From Bradyrhizobium sp. Tv2a-2 (lineage in GTDB: Bacteria; Pseudomonadota; Alphaproteobacteria; Rhizobiales; Xanthobacteraceae), in the NCBI RefSeq assembly GCF_000472425.1, contig NZ_AXAI01000002.1:284747-348746 (forward strand): a DNA stretch of 64,000 nucleotides. Direction: 5' to 3'. The notes beneath the pieces are model-generated. The model had not been told where the DNA came from, ran no database searches, and saw nothing but the letters and a program-made list of their open reading frames with translations. The position numbers and the translations under genes were made by a program. Shown here one piece after another: positions 33,731 to 42,873 of this stretch (position 1 is its first letter; each line of letters begins with the position of its first letter).

Positions 33731-35952
33731 ACGCCCCGGTCATTCTCGATCGCAGAAGCGTGCTCGCCGGCAGCGGCGCGCTGATCGTCAGTTTCTCGCT
33801 CGGTCGCGCCTTGGCCCAGGAGAAGGCCGCGACTCCCGCGCCAAGCTTGCCGGCGAGCCTCAAGACCTCGCCTTATCTCGATTCCTGGATACGCATCGAT
33901 GCCAACGGCGCGATCACGGTCTTCACTGGTAAGGCGGAGCTGGGGCAGGGATTCAAGACCGCGTTTCAGCAGATCGCGGCCGAACAGCTCGACGTGCCCT
34001 TTGCGTCGCTGAAAGTCATCACCGCCGATACCGGCCTGACCGCAAATGAGGGCTACACGTCCGGCAGCCATTCCATGCAGGACAGCGGCACCGCGATTTT
34101 GCACGCCGCTGCGCAGGCACGCGCGCTGCTGCTTGCGGAGGCAGCGAAGCGGCTCGATTTGCCGGCCGAAACTCTCCGCACCGACAACGGCGCGGTCGTT
34201 GCCGCGGACGGGAGACGGCTCGGCTATGGCGAGCTCGTCGCCAGCGACCTCTTGCATACGCAGGCCCAGCCGGAATCGCCGCTCAAGGATCCCGCGACCT
34301 TCAAAGTCATGGGCCAATCGGTTCCGCGGGTCGACATCCCGGCCAAGGTGACGGGTGGCGCGGCCTATATCCAGGACATGCGGCTGCCCGGCATGGTGCA
34401 TGCGCGGATTGTGCGGCCGCCGAGCTATGGTGCGCAGCTCGTGGAATGCGACGCGGCAGCGGTCGAGAAAATGCCCGGCGTCCTCAAGGTCATTCGCGAC
34501 GGCAATTTCCTGGCCGTGCTCGCAACGCGGGAATTCCAGGCCATCAAGGCGATGCGTGCGCTCGCAGGCGGCTCGAAATGGCAGGAGAACGCGAAGCTGC
34601 CGAAGCAGGATGAGCTGCCAACCATGCTGATGGCGCTGCCGTCGCATGATTCCACCATCTTTCAACGCAGCGATCCGTCGGCGACCGGTCTGAGGACGAT
34701 CGAAGCCAGCTACACGCGTCCCTATCAGTCGCATGGCTCGATCGGGCCGTCCTGTGCGGTTGCGCATTTCGTCGATGGCAAGATGACCGTGTGGTCTCAC
34801 ACACAGGGGGTTTATCCTGATCGGCAGGCGATCGCGGAAATGCTGAGGATGCCGCTTGGGGACGTCCGCGTCATCCATGTCGAGGGCTCCGGATGCTACG
34901 GCCATAACGGCGCCGACGATGCGGCTGGCGATGCTGCGCTGATCGCGCGCGGCATGCCGGATACGCCGGTGCGGGTGCAGTGGATGCGCGAAGAGGAGCA
35001 CGCCTGGGAGCCGTTCGGCCCTGCCATGATGACGAAGCTGAAGGCCTCGCTCGATGGCAATGGCAAGATCGCCGACTGGCATTTCGAGGTCTGGAGCAAC
35101 ACTCATTCCATGCGCCCGGGCGGTGCTGGTTGCCTGTTGGCCGCGCAGCATATGGCGCAGGCCATCCCCGTGCCGCCAGCGAAGCCGCTTCCGTTGCCGG
35201 AAGGCGGCGGCGACCGTAATGCGATTCCGATCTACACCTTCCCCAACGCGCATGTCGTGCATCACTTCCTTCCAGATATGCCGGTGCGGATTTCGGCGAT
35301 GCGAGCGCTTGGCGCGTATCATAACGTATTCTCGATCGAGAGCTTCATGGACGAACTTTCCACGCTCGCCGGTGCCGATCCGGTGGAGTTCAGGCTGAAG
35401 CATCTCGACGATCCGCGCGGCCGCGACGTCATCGCCAAGGCCGCCGAAGGCTTTGGCTGGCTCAAGGGGCAGACGGCGCCGCGCGATCGCGGCTTCGGCT
35501 TTGCCTTTGCGCGCTACAAGAACCTTGCGGCCTATTGCGCCATCGCCACCGAGGTCGAGGTCAACCGCGAAACCGGCCGTGTCCGGCTGGTTCGTGCGGT
35601 TGCGGCCGTCGACAGCGGGCAGGTGGTGAACCCGGACGGATTGGTCAACCAGATCGAGGGCTCGATCGTGCAGTCCACAAGCTGGACACTCTACGAAAGC
35701 GTGAGCTTCGACGACACGCGCATTACCAGCATCGACTGGCAGACCTATCCGATCCTGCGCTTCGACGCGGTGCCTGACAGCATCGACGTGCACATCATCA
35801 ACCGGCCGGGCCTGCCTTTCCTTGGCAGCGGAGAAACCGGGCAGGGACCGGCCGCGGCCTCGATCGCGAACGCAATTGCGAACGCAACCGGCAAGCGGTT
35901 GCGGGATTTGCCCTTGAGCCGGAAGCGGATCAAGGATGCGATCGATGCTTGA
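33727..35952 (+). CDS. Molybdopterin large subunit (IorB/aldehyde dehydrogenase-like)
   Basis: The 741-residue protein has a twin-arginine-type leader (LDRRSVLAGSGALIVSFSLG) and the molybdenum hydroxylase fold with a duplicated substrate domain. The catalytic glutamate is expected in GSGETGQGP near the C-terminus, and other blocks are GKAELGQGFKTAF and AMRALGAYHNVFS. With the cytochrome and FeS subunits it forms a respiratory dehydrogenase in the periplasm. Aldehydes or an N-heterocycle are the likely substrates; sequence alone does not decide. Confidence 0.9.
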   Translation: MNAPVILDRRSVLAGSGALIVSFSLGRALAQEKAATPAPSLPASLKTSPYLDSWIRIDANGAITVFTGKAELGQGFKTAFQQIAAEQLDVPFASLKVITADTGLTANEGYTSGSHSMQDSGTAILHAAAQARALLLAEAAKRLDLPAETLRTDNGAVVAADGRRLGYGELVASDLLHTQAQPESPLKDPATFKVMGQSVPRVDIPAKVTGGAAYIQDMRLPGMVHARIVRPPSYGAQLVECDAAAVEKMPGVLKVIRDGNFLAVLATREFQAIKAMRALAGGSKWQENAKLPKQDELPTMLMALPSHDSTIFQRSDPSATGLRTIEASYTRPYQSHGSIGPSCAVAHFVDGKMTVWSHTQGVYPDRQAIAEMLRMPLGDVRVIHVEGSGCYGHNGADDAAGDAALIARGMPDTPVRVQWMREEEHAWEPFGPAMMTKLKASLDGNGKIADWHFEVWSNTHSMRPGGAGCLLAAQHMAQAIPVPPAKPLPLPEGGGDRNAIPIYTFPNAHVVHHFLPDMPVRISAMRALGAYHNVFSIESFMDELSTLAGADPVEFRLKHLDDPRGRDVIAKAAEGFGWLKGQTAPRDRGFGFAFARYKNLAAYCAIATEVEVNRETGRVRLVRAVAAVDSGQVVNPDGLVNQIEGSIVQSTSWTLYESVSFDDTRITSIDWQTYPILRFDAVPDSIDVHIINRPGLPFLGSGETGQGPAAASIANAIANATGKRLRDLPLSRKRIKDAIDA

Positions 35953-36019
35953 GCTTGTGCCGCGGCCAATGTAGCCAGTGTCGCTGCTGTCACACCACGA
36001 TCTTCAAGGGAGTAACGCC

Positions 36020-36997
36020 ATGGTTCACGCGATCCGCTTTCATAAGACCGGCGGGCCGGAAGTTCTGGTCTGGGAGGAAGTCAATGTCGGCAAGCCCGGC
36101 CCGGGCGAAGCGCGCATTCGCCACACCGCAGTCGGGCTGAACTTTGTCGATATCTACAACCGCTCCGGACTCTACGCGGCCGCATCGCTGCCCAGCGGGC
36201 TCGGCAGCGAGGGAGCCGGCGTGGTCGAGGAGGTCGGCCCCGGTGTCACCGACCTGAAGCCCGGCGACCGCGTCGCCTATGGTTCCTCGCCGCTCGGCGC
36301 CTATTCCGAGGCGAGGCTCATCCCCGCCGCCAGCCTGCTCAAGCTGCCTGACGGCATCGATGACAAGACCGCGGCTGCAATGATGCTGAAGGGCCTCACG
36401 GCCCAGTATCTGATCCGCCAGACCTACCGGGTGAAGGCCGGTGACACCATCCTGCTGCATGCCGCGGCCGGTGGCGTCGGTCTGATCCTGTCGCAATGGG
36501 CCAAGCATCTCGGCGCCACCGTGATCGGCACGGTTTCGAACGAAGAGAAGGCGAAGCTGGCGCAGGAACACGGCTGCGCCCACACGATCAACTACACCCG
36601 TGAGGATTTTGTGAAGCGCGTCGACGAGATCACGGGCGGCAAGAAAGTGCCGGTGGTTTATGATTCCGTCGGCAAGGACACGTTCCTCAAATCGCTCGAC
36701 TGTCTCGCCCCGCTCGGCGTGGCCGCGCTGTTCGGCCAGTCTTCCGGTTCGGTCGAGCCGCTCAATCTCGGCCTCCTGGCCCAGAAAGGCTCGCTCTACG
36801 TGACCCGGCCGACCCTCTTCACCTACGCCGCCAAGCGGGAGAACCTAGTCGCGATGGCGAACGAGCTGTTCGACGTCGTGAAATCAGGCGCCGTCAAAAT
36901 CGAGGTGCACCAGACCTATCCGCTGAAGGATGCCGCCAAGGCCCACACCGATCTCGCCGCGCGCAAGACCACCGGTTCAACGGTGCTTTTGGTCTGA
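36020..36997 (+). CDS. NADPH:quinone oxidoreductase, zeta-crystallin type
   Basis: The 325-residue medium-chain dehydrogenase/reductase lacks zinc ligands and shows the quinone reductase blocks GLNFVDIYNRSGLY, GSEGAGVVEEVGPGV and the nucleotide-binding AAAGGVGLILSQWAK. The ATG at 36020 is preceded by AAGGGAG at good spacing. It reduces quinones with one electron using NADPH in the cytoplasm. A perfect 106-bp repeat begins 12 bases after its stop. Confidence 0.92.
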   Translation: MVHAIRFHKTGGPEVLVWEEVNVGKPGPGEARIRHTAVGLNFVDIYNRSGLYAAASLPSGLGSEGAGVVEEVGPGVTDLKPGDRVAYGSSPLGAYSEARLIPAASLLKLPDGIDDKTAAAMMLKGLTAQYLIRQTYRVKAGDTILLHAAAGGVGLILSQWAKHLGATVIGTVSNEEKAKLAQEHGCAHTINYTREDFVKRVDEITGGKKVPVVYDSVGKDTFLKSLDCLAPLGVAALFGQSSGSVEPLNLGLLAQKGSLYVTRPTLFTYAAKRENLVAMANELFDVVKSGAVKIEVHQTYPLKDAAKAHTDLAARKTTGSTVLLV

Positions 36998-37008
36998 GGG
37001 TTCTTCTC

Positions 37009-37114
37009 CTAGAGCATTTCCGGTTCTGATTGAATCAGAACCGGAGCTCTAGATTCTTGTTTTGACGCGTTTTCTTCACGCGAACCGGTCCCCACTTCGC
37101 TCGAAAACACTCTA
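37009..37114. repeat. 106-bp perfect repeat, copy 1
   Basis: All 106 bases are identical, in inverted orientation, to 53607-53712. The first part contains a perfect palindrome with arms CCGGTTCTGATT and AATCAGAACCGG around one G, which can act as a terminator-like hairpin just after the quinone oxidoreductase gene. The outer ends read CTAGAG and CTCTA. It has no coding capacity. Confidence 0.95.
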
Positions 37115-37116
37115 AT

Positions 37117-37233
37117 CCGTCGTCCTGAGCTGCGTAGCGCAGCGGAGGCGTCGAAGGATGAACGGCCCCGCTGATGCAGCCGGGCCGTCGCCCTTCGAGA
37201 CAGCCGCTGTCGCGGCCTCCTTCAGGGGGACGG
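37117..37233. repeat. Second palindromic repeat adjoining copy 1
   Basis: CCGTCGTCCTGAG at the left end and CTTCAGGGGGACGG at the right end face each other, with inner arms TCGAAGGATGAACGGCCC (37151-37168) and GGGCCGTCGCCCTTCGA (37182-37198). It begins two bases after the 106-bp repeat. This is an element type I associate with Bradyrhizobium intergenic regions. Confidence 0.65.
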
Positions 37234-37254
37234 TTCCGTCCCTTTCTCGCAGGT

Positions 37255-37530
37255 CTAAACCGCCTCGTGCTTGCGCAGGTCGCGCGCATGGTCGAAACGG
37301 TCGGCCTGCAGATCTACCTGCGTGTCGGCGACCTCGGGCAGGGCGGCCTCCGAGAGAATCTGCTCTGTCACATCCTCGACCGAGCGATCGGCGATTTCAT
37401 GGATGAAGCTGATATTCTTGTACTCTCCGGAGGCCACGCGCGAGACGACCTCGCGCCTGGTGATCTCGGGGTCGACAACGGCCTCGCGGCCACGGCGGCC
37501 GTAATCGATCATCACGACGAAATATTGCAT
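37255..37530 (-). CDS. Small conserved protein of the regulatory island
   Basis: This 91-residue protein (MQYFVVMIDYGRRGREAVVDP to DLRKHEAV) has no signal or membrane segment. The pattern YKNISFIHEIADRSVEDVTEQIL suggests a small alpha/beta fold, but I do not recognise a family. A good promoter lies upstream with an operator-like palindrome over its -35, so it is probably controlled with the neighbouring repressor genes. Confidence 0.65.
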   Translation of the reverse strand: MQYFVVMIDYGRRGREAVVDPEITRREVVSRVASGEYKNISFIHEIADRSVEDVTEQILSEAALPEVADTQVDLQADRFDHARDLRKHEAV

Positions 37531-37565
37531 GCGGCTTTCGGAGACTTGGCTGAATCAACGGACCC

Positions 37566-37611
37566 ATTGTTTCCGAAAGTCAGAATTTTGTCAAGTAAAT
37601 TCTGATAATCG
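37566..37611 (-). promoter_or_regulatory. Promoter with operator-like palindrome for the 91-residue protein
   Basis: On the minus strand TTGACA (37594-37589) and AACAAT (37571-37566) are 17 bases apart, with the ATG about 36 bases further. TCAGAATTT (37580-37588) and AAATTCTGA (37597-37605) form a perfect inverted repeat with an 8-base spacer, centred on the -35. CGATTATCAGAA stands 5 bases before the TTGACA and recurs before the GcrA-like gene. Confidence 0.6.
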
Positions 37612-37692
37612 AAAATATCTTGTTCGTCCCCGAGGGCAAATTACCCGCCAATCCCGCGAAAAGGGTCGAGATTCGCGAGAACCGGTCTTCCG

Positions 37693-38313
37693 CTATTTCG
37701 CGGAGGCCTTTGTCTTCCGTTCACGGGCCGCGGAGCGGGAGCGCATCCGCGCGATCTGGGCCCGCGGCAGGGTGACGCAGATTTCCCCGATCCAGTCCAG
37801 CTTGACCCCAGTGATCGTCTTGGCGTTGAAACTCGTCAGGTTCACCATGCTGGGCGATTTGCCGCGCTCGATGGTCTTCAGATAGCGCTCGCCGGTCTTC
37901 AGGCGCACGGCGGCCTCCTCACCATAGAAGCTCGGCAGTGGATGGCGCTGCTCGCGATAGACCACGATCACGTCGCCATTTTCGTATTTCGGCAGCATGG
38001 AATCGCCTGAAACCTCGAAGGCGATGGTTTCTCCTGAGATCGGGAACGGCAGTTCGACCTCGCCCAGCCCCTCGGGCGGGACCTGCTCATATTCCGGCTC
38101 GATCACGGCGCCGGCACCGATCCGACCCATGATGGGCACGTAGTTCAGTTCCAGATATTCCATGATCACCGCGACTTCGGCGGCCTTGATCAGGCGCTGG
38201 CCGCCGAGAATTTCTGACACGGCGCCGGCGCGCACGCCCATCACGCGCGCCAATCCTCCCTTGCTCTTGCCCGTCTTCTTCAGACCCCGTTCGATCATTT
38301 CAACGTCCAGCAT
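37693..38313 (-). CDS. LexA/CI-type repressor with S24 peptidase domain
   Basis: The 206-residue protein has an N-terminal XRE helix-turn-helix (about 5-50, GGLARVMGVRAGAVSEIL) and a C-terminal S24 self-cleavage domain. The catalytic pair is Ser105 (SGDSMLP) and Lys146 (RYLKTI), and the likely cleavage bond is Ala67-Gly68 (RIGAGAV). Such proteins cut themselves on RecA activation, so DNA damage may switch this locus. A basic tail (residues about 185-206) is extra. It is divergent from the GcrA-like gene. Confidence 0.85.
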   Translation of the reverse strand: MLDVEMIERGLKKTGKSKGGLARVMGVRAGAVSEILGGQRLIKAAEVAVIMEYLELNYVPIMGRIGAGAVIEPEYEQVPPEGLGEVELPFPISGETIAFEVSGDSMLPKYENGDVIVVYREQRHPLPSFYGEEAAVRLKTGERYLKTIERGKSPSMVNLTSFNAKTITGVKLDWIGEICVTLPRAQIARMRSRSAARERKTKASAK

Positions 38314-38353
38314 GCGAATCTCTCCCTACGCCTCGCATCCTTCATATCAATTA

Positions 38354-38377
38354 CGATTATCAGAAACAAGCTTGACT
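38354..38377 (+). promoter_or_regulatory. Operator-like site and -35 of the GcrA-like gene
   Basis: CGATTATCAGAA (38354-38365) is followed after 6 bases by TTGACT (38372-38377), matching the arrangement in front of the 91-residue protein. The -10 is weak. The site lies between the divergent repressor and GcrA-like genes, in an AT-rich stretch, and is a candidate binding site for the repressor. Confidence 0.5.
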
Positions 38378-38460
38378 TTTCGTTCGAAATATCGGAAATA
38401 GATATGTCTGCGCATGATTCTACCTGAGCGGGTCGGCGCACAGGAGAGGCCAAACAGAAA

Positions 38461-38997
38461 ATGCAAGCAAGTGAGTGGGCGCCCGAGCATTGCAAGGCGC
38501 TGCAAGACTATCTCGCCCTCGGCATGTCCTTTGCGGAGATTGCCAGAGAGATCAACGCGAGGTTCGGAACCGCCTATAGCCGCAACGCAGCGATCAGCCG
38601 CAGCAAGCGCATGAAGCTCACCGCGCCCAGGCGTCCCCTGGGACTACCGAAAGCGCGTCCTCGGACCGGGGCCGAATTGGCCGCAAAATCGCGCGAAAAT
38701 CATCGGGCGGAGGTGGCGCGGCCGGTGGCGGCCCCACCCCCGGGGCGTCCCGAGCCAGTCAGGCTCCGTTGTGTCGGCATCAGCCCGCGCCTTGTGCCGC
38801 TGGTCGAGCTCGATGCATCGGACTGCCGCTATCCCTATGGCGGGGATAGGGAAAACGAGCCGATTACGTTTTGCGGCCATCCGCGCCTTGCCGGCTCGAG
38901 CTATTGCGCACCGCATTTTCACCTGACGCGCGGACCCGGCACGGAAGCGGAGCGCGACGTTGCACCCGTCGCGCTGCGGCTGGTGCGGGCGGCCTGA
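38461..38997 (+). CDS. GcrA-like transcriptional regulator
   Basis: The 178-residue protein has the GcrA pattern: an N-terminal DNA-binding part (WAPEHCKALQDYLALGMSF then AEIAREINARF and SRNAAISRSKRMKL), a proline-rich linker (about 60-105), and the C-terminal CRYPYGGD..FCGHPRLAGSSYCAPH with conserved cysteines. GcrA works with sigma-70 at CcrM-methylated GANTC sites in alphaproteobacteria. This copy diverges from typical cell-cycle GcrA, and its repressor neighbour suggests a local or prophage-derived paralogue. Confidence 0.82.
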   Translation: MQASEWAPEHCKALQDYLALGMSFAEIAREINARFGTAYSRNAAISRSKRMKLTAPRRPLGLPKARPRTGAELAAKSRENHRAEVARPVAAPPPGRPEPVRLRCVGISPRLVPLVELDASDCRYPYGGDRENEPITFCGHPRLAGSSYCAPHFHLTRGPGTEAERDVAPVALRLVRAA

Positions 38998-39044
38998 GGT
39001 ACGCCGTCGATCAACCATCCATTGCAGAGCTGTAAGGAGGCAAC

Positions 39045-39623
39045 GTGGCGAGAGCCAAGCGTAACAAATCATACCGACTGGCGAAAATGCACGACCGGCG
39101 TGCGCAAGATCTGCCGCTCAATGCGGAGGTCGCCCGCGTCGAGGTCGACGATCCCTTTGCGCTGCAGCCCGGGGATAAGATCGTCGCCCTGCGCTCGATC
39201 CGCAACGATCCCCTGGGGCGGCTGCATTCGCACCGCCAGATCGACGAGGCGCAATACCAGGCCGGGCGCGCCTTCCAGAATGACTGGGAGCGGGCGGAGC
39301 GCGGGCCGAAGGCCGTCGACCCGACCCGCGAATATGTCGATGGCGCCCAGATGCGCGAGCCGATTACCGAAGGCCAGCGCCAGGCGGTGCTCAGGCTCAA
39401 CAATTGCGAGCGTGAGCTCGGCGCCGATGGCTCGGCTATCGTCCACGATGTCCTGATCCAGGGGATGACCATGGAGCAGGTGGGGCAACGGCGTGGGCTG
39501 GAGAGCCAGCGATGGAACGACTATTTCGCCCGGCGCTTCAAGGAATGCCTCGACCGGCTGGCGCTGATCTACGGCTTTGTGACGGAGAAGAACAGGCCAC
39601 GGTCGCGCCGCTTTCCGGTATGA
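39045..39623 (+). CDS. Companion protein of the GcrA-like gene, function unknown
   Basis: The 192-residue basic protein starts at GTG with a perfect AAGGAGG 4 bases upstream. It is 47 bases after the GcrA-like gene and surely co-transcribed. The C-terminal half (ITEGQRQAVLRLNNCERELG, VLIQGMTMEQVGQRRGL, RRFKECLDRLALIYGF) looks like a helical DNA-binding domain of the kind seen in phage-related rhizobial proteins (possibly DUF6456-like; uncertain). Confidence 0.72.
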   Translation: MARAKRNKSYRLAKMHDRRAQDLPLNAEVARVEVDDPFALQPGDKIVALRSIRNDPLGRLHSHRQIDEAQYQAGRAFQNDWERAERGPKAVDPTREYVDGAQMREPITEGQRQAVLRLNNCERELGADGSAIVHDVLIQGMTMEQVGQRRGLESQRWNDYFARRFKECLDRLALIYGFVTEKNRPRSRRFPV

Positions 39624-39769
39624 CCCCGACCGCTGTGTTGACCCCCAGCGCGCAGTTGAGCTCGACGAAGGCGCATCGCATCGTCTGTTCGTCACGCGCG
39701 AGCGCCGGCTGAGGCGACCTCATGAGCTTCATCAACGCCTGACCTCTTGATTGAGGGCACGCCGCGCCC

Positions 39770-40165
39770 TCAATGCTGATGCGATGCCGCAGAGGCGTCC
39801 GCCCGATCCCGACGAGGCGGCTCCAGATGCGCCGCATCGTAGTGCAGCCACAGGTCAAGAACGGCGAGGAACGCGACGACGATTCCGACGCCGATGCTGA
39901 GATGCATTGCACGGGTGTGGGCAAAGCCGAGCAGCCAGGGCGACACGATCAGCCACAGGCCCAGCAGGAAATTGGTCCACTCTTCCCAATCCTTGTAGGC
40001 GATCATTGCAGCCAGCGAGATCACGGCGATCACGGCGCCGGTGGCCCACAAATCCATCTTTCCGGGTCCATTGGTCAGCCTGAACAGCCATGGGGCAACG
40101 AAGAGCAACGCCGCGAGCAGCAGGTTGTAGAGATCAAGGACGGATTCGCGCTGCCATCGCCGCAT
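39770..40165 (-). CDS. SPW-repeat membrane protein
   Basis: The 131-residue protein has four membrane segments and two copies of the SPW motif (APWLF and SPWLLGF). The ATG at 40165 is chosen because GAGGAGG precedes it at good spacing; the longer frame upstream is unlikely. SPW proteins are small inner-membrane proteins of unknown function. The C-terminus is histidine-containing and charged. Confidence 0.85.
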   Translation of the reverse strand: MRRWQRESVLDLYNLLLAALLFVAPWLFRLTNGPGKMDLWATGAVIAVISLAAMIAYKDWEEWTNFLLGLWLIVSPWLLGFAHTRAMHLSIGVGIVVAFLAVLDLWLHYDAAHLEPPRRDRADASAASHQH

Positions 40166-40279
40166 GACGAGACCTCCTCGGGGACAGAGAAAGAAACCGG
40201 CGAGAGCTCCGCTGGTTCCGGCGCGGAAGCCCAACGTGAGGTAGACTTTCGGCTGAGGCTTGCGGCGTGCGGCCGCGCG

Positions 40280-42634
40280 TCAGAAAGACGGGCCGGCGGT
40301 GAAGTTGAACGGCTGCACGACGTCGTAAGCCGCCTTGCTGAGCGGGACGGCGTAGCTTGCCGTGAGCGGACCGAACGGCGAGTCCCAGGTCAGACCGACG
40401 CCGACCGAGGAGCGGATGACAGTCGTATTGGCAATCTGTGCGGTCTGGCCGGAGAAGCTGGTTGGACCCTTGTAGCCGAACACCGTGCCGGCATCGACAA
40501 AAGCGGCGCTGCGCAGGCCGTACTCATCGGGCACGCCGGGTATGCCGCTCTGCAATTCGGCCGTGGTGGCCCAGTACATGCTGCCGCCGACATTATCCAT
40601 GGTCGAGCCCGGCGTGAGGTCGCGCGGGCCGAACCCGTCGGTTGCGAAGCCACGCACCAGGCTCGGGCCGCCGAAGAAGCTGTTCATCAGCGGCACCTGC
40701 GACCCGCCCCAGCCCGTGATGTAGCCACCCTGGGCCCGCACCATGCCGACGAGATCGCCGCCGAGCGACTGGTAATAGCGCACATCTTCCGCCGTGCGCA
40801 GGAACCGAACGTCGCCGCCGAGACCGGCGAGATCCTGGGTCAGCTGCGATCTGAGGCCGCTGGTCGGCAGCTTGTTGTTGTCGAGCGTATTGTAGGTGAC
40901 GGTATCGCCGACCGACGAGACCAACTGCCGCCCGGCTGCGGCCGCTTGCTGGATCGGCAACGACACCGTGTTGGCGGGGACGTTCGACGGTAAAGTGACG
41001 TTCTGGTCGTAGAGCGAATACCGCCACAGTACATTGGTCTGCTCGGTGATCGGCGTGCCCATAGACAGCGTCATGCCATAGCTGTCGGTGCCATAGGATT
41101 GGTAGGTGCTGGGAACGGTTTGTCTGTAGAACAGTTGAAGACCGCCCGAGATATGGTCGCCGAACAGGTCGGGATCGGTTGCCGACAGCTCGACGCCTTG
41201 CGCATACTGTCCGTAGGTCATCGAGGCCTGGACGCTATCGCCGGTACCGTAGAAATTGCGGTCGCCAATCTTGACCTCGCCGAGCCAGCCATCGGTGCTT
41301 GAGTAGCCGCCGGACACGGTGAAATCACCGGTCGACTGGTCGACGACCTCGACATCGAGCACCACGCGATCGGACGCGGAGCCGGGCTTTGTGTTGATCT
41401 TGACCGATTTGAAATAGTTCAAATTCTTCAGGCGCCGCTCGGCACGGTCGAGCAGCGTCTTGTTGTAGGCATCGCCTTCGGCGATGTCGAACTCGCGCCG
41501 GATCACATAGTCGCGGGTGCGCGTATTGCCGTGGATCTCGATGCGCTCGATATAGGCTCGGGCTCCCTCGTCGATCACGAAGGCCACGTCGATGCGGCCC
41601 GCTTCGGTGTGATTCACGATGCGGGGCGTCGCGTGCGCGAAGGGATAGCCGAGCTTCGCCAGCTCCACCGCCAGCGCCTCGCTGCTCTTGTCGAGGGTGC
41701 TGCCGTCAAACAGCGCGCCATTGCGTGTGGTCAGCAGGCGGCGCAGCTTCTCAGCGTCCAGGCCCGGTACGTTGCAGGTGATGCCGATGTCGCCGAAGTG
41801 ATAGAGCGGCCCTTCTTCGATGGTGAAGGTCAGCGCAAAACCCTTGGTCGCCGGATCATACTCGGCTCGGGCGGCGGTGACGTTGGCGTCGGCATAGCCG
41901 TGGTTGCGATAATAGCTGCCTAGCCGTTCGCGGTCATCGTCGACCTTGTCGGGATCGTAGGTGTCGCTGCCGGTGAGGAGGCTGATCAGCGAGGCCGCCG
42001 AGGTCTTGATCACGGCAGTGAGCTGGCGGTTCGAGAAGGCACGATTGCCGACGAAATTGATCTGGCGCACTGGGGTTTTCGGGCCCTCGGTGATGGTGTA
42101 GACGAGATCGACGCGGTCGTTGCCACGATCGATGATCTCCGGCACCACGCCGACTTCGTCGCGCCCGACATGACGGTAGGCGTCCACGATCCGCCCGACA
42201 TCGGCCTGCACTGTCGCGCGCTGGAGCGGGCCGCGTGCCTTGGACTGCACGACGGCGGTCAGGTTTTCGTCCTTGACCTTCCTGTTGCCCTCGAAGGCGA
42301 CACGATCGATTACCTTGGCTTCTCTCAAGCTCACGACAAGGTGATCGCCGGCACCTGTGATCTTCACATCGTCAAACAGACCGGTCGCGACCAGAGCCTT
42401 CAGCGCCGCATCGCGCGCGGCATCATCATAGCGCCCTTCGGAATTGGGATGGAAATAGGAGCGGACTGTCTCGGCGTCGATGCGGCGATTGCCCTCAACC
42501 GCGACGGTTTCGCGCGCGGGCGCGCTATTTTGTGCCCAGGCCGCCGCCGGAATAGCCATGAACGCCAGGGCTAGCAGCGCTGCCGCGATAGGCCTCGGTC
42601 GCCCCTTGACCGGAAGGTTGTCTTTGTCCGTCAC
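40280..42634 (-). CDS. BamA-like outer-membrane assembly factor (paralogue)
   Basis: The 784-residue Omp85-family protein has a signal peptide (to AAAWAQ, residue 35), about five POTRA domains (to residue about 420, e.g. VEGNRRIDAETVRSYF, INFVGNRAFSNRQL, IEIHGNTRTRDYVIRREF) and a 16-strand barrel ending in aromatic SF. The surface antigen motif LVRGFATDGFGPRDL is present. The gene begins with GTG after AGGCGGAAT. The core bamA of rhizobia sits with rseP, lpxD and fabZ, none of which is here, so this is probably a second, specialised copy. Confidence 0.88.
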   Translation of the reverse strand: MTDKDNLPVKGRPRPIAAALLALAFMAIPAAAWAQNSAPARETVAVEGNRRIDAETVRSYFHPNSEGRYDDAARDAALKALVATGLFDDVKITGAGDHLVVSLREAKVIDRVAFEGNRKVKDENLTAVVQSKARGPLQRATVQADVGRIVDAYRHVGRDEVGVVPEIIDRGNDRVDLVYTITEGPKTPVRQINFVGNRAFSNRQLTAVIKTSAASLISLLTGSDTYDPDKVDDDRERLGSYYRNHGYADANVTAARAEYDPATKGFALTFTIEEGPLYHFGDIGITCNVPGLDAEKLRRLLTTRNGALFDGSTLDKSSEALAVELAKLGYPFAHATPRIVNHTEAGRIDVAFVIDEGARAYIERIEIHGNTRTRDYVIRREFDIAEGDAYNKTLLDRAERRLKNLNYFKSVKINTKPGSASDRVVLDVEVVDQSTGDFTVSGGYSSTDGWLGEVKIGDRNFYGTGDSVQASMTYGQYAQGVELSATDPDLFGDHISGGLQLFYRQTVPSTYQSYGTDSYGMTLSMGTPITEQTNVLWRYSLYDQNVTLPSNVPANTVSLPIQQAAAAGRQLVSSVGDTVTYNTLDNNKLPTSGLRSQLTQDLAGLGGDVRFLRTAEDVRYYQSLGGDLVGMVRAQGGYITGWGGSQVPLMNSFFGGPSLVRGFATDGFGPRDLTPGSTMDNVGGSMYWATTAELQSGIPGVPDEYGLRSAAFVDAGTVFGYKGPTSFSGQTAQIANTTVIRSSVGVGLTWDSPFGPLTASYAVPLSKAAYDVVQPFNFTAGPSF

Positions 42635-42873
42635 ATTCCGCCTGTCGGATGGTTTGACGGCAGGATCGAAGTGCGCGCGCCGGGCAAAAGAATGTCACAC
42701 CCAAGGAAAATTGCCGACGGACATTAACGTCGCCACAATTTCGACGTGAAGCCGATCCGCCCCTTCCCCGAAACATTCGCATAGCTGCTTCAAACGCCGC
42801 TTAGCCAAGCGCCAGGCATTGGTTCGCGGCCTAAACCCCACAGATGGCCGCGAGTGCCTCGTGGGAGCATCAT

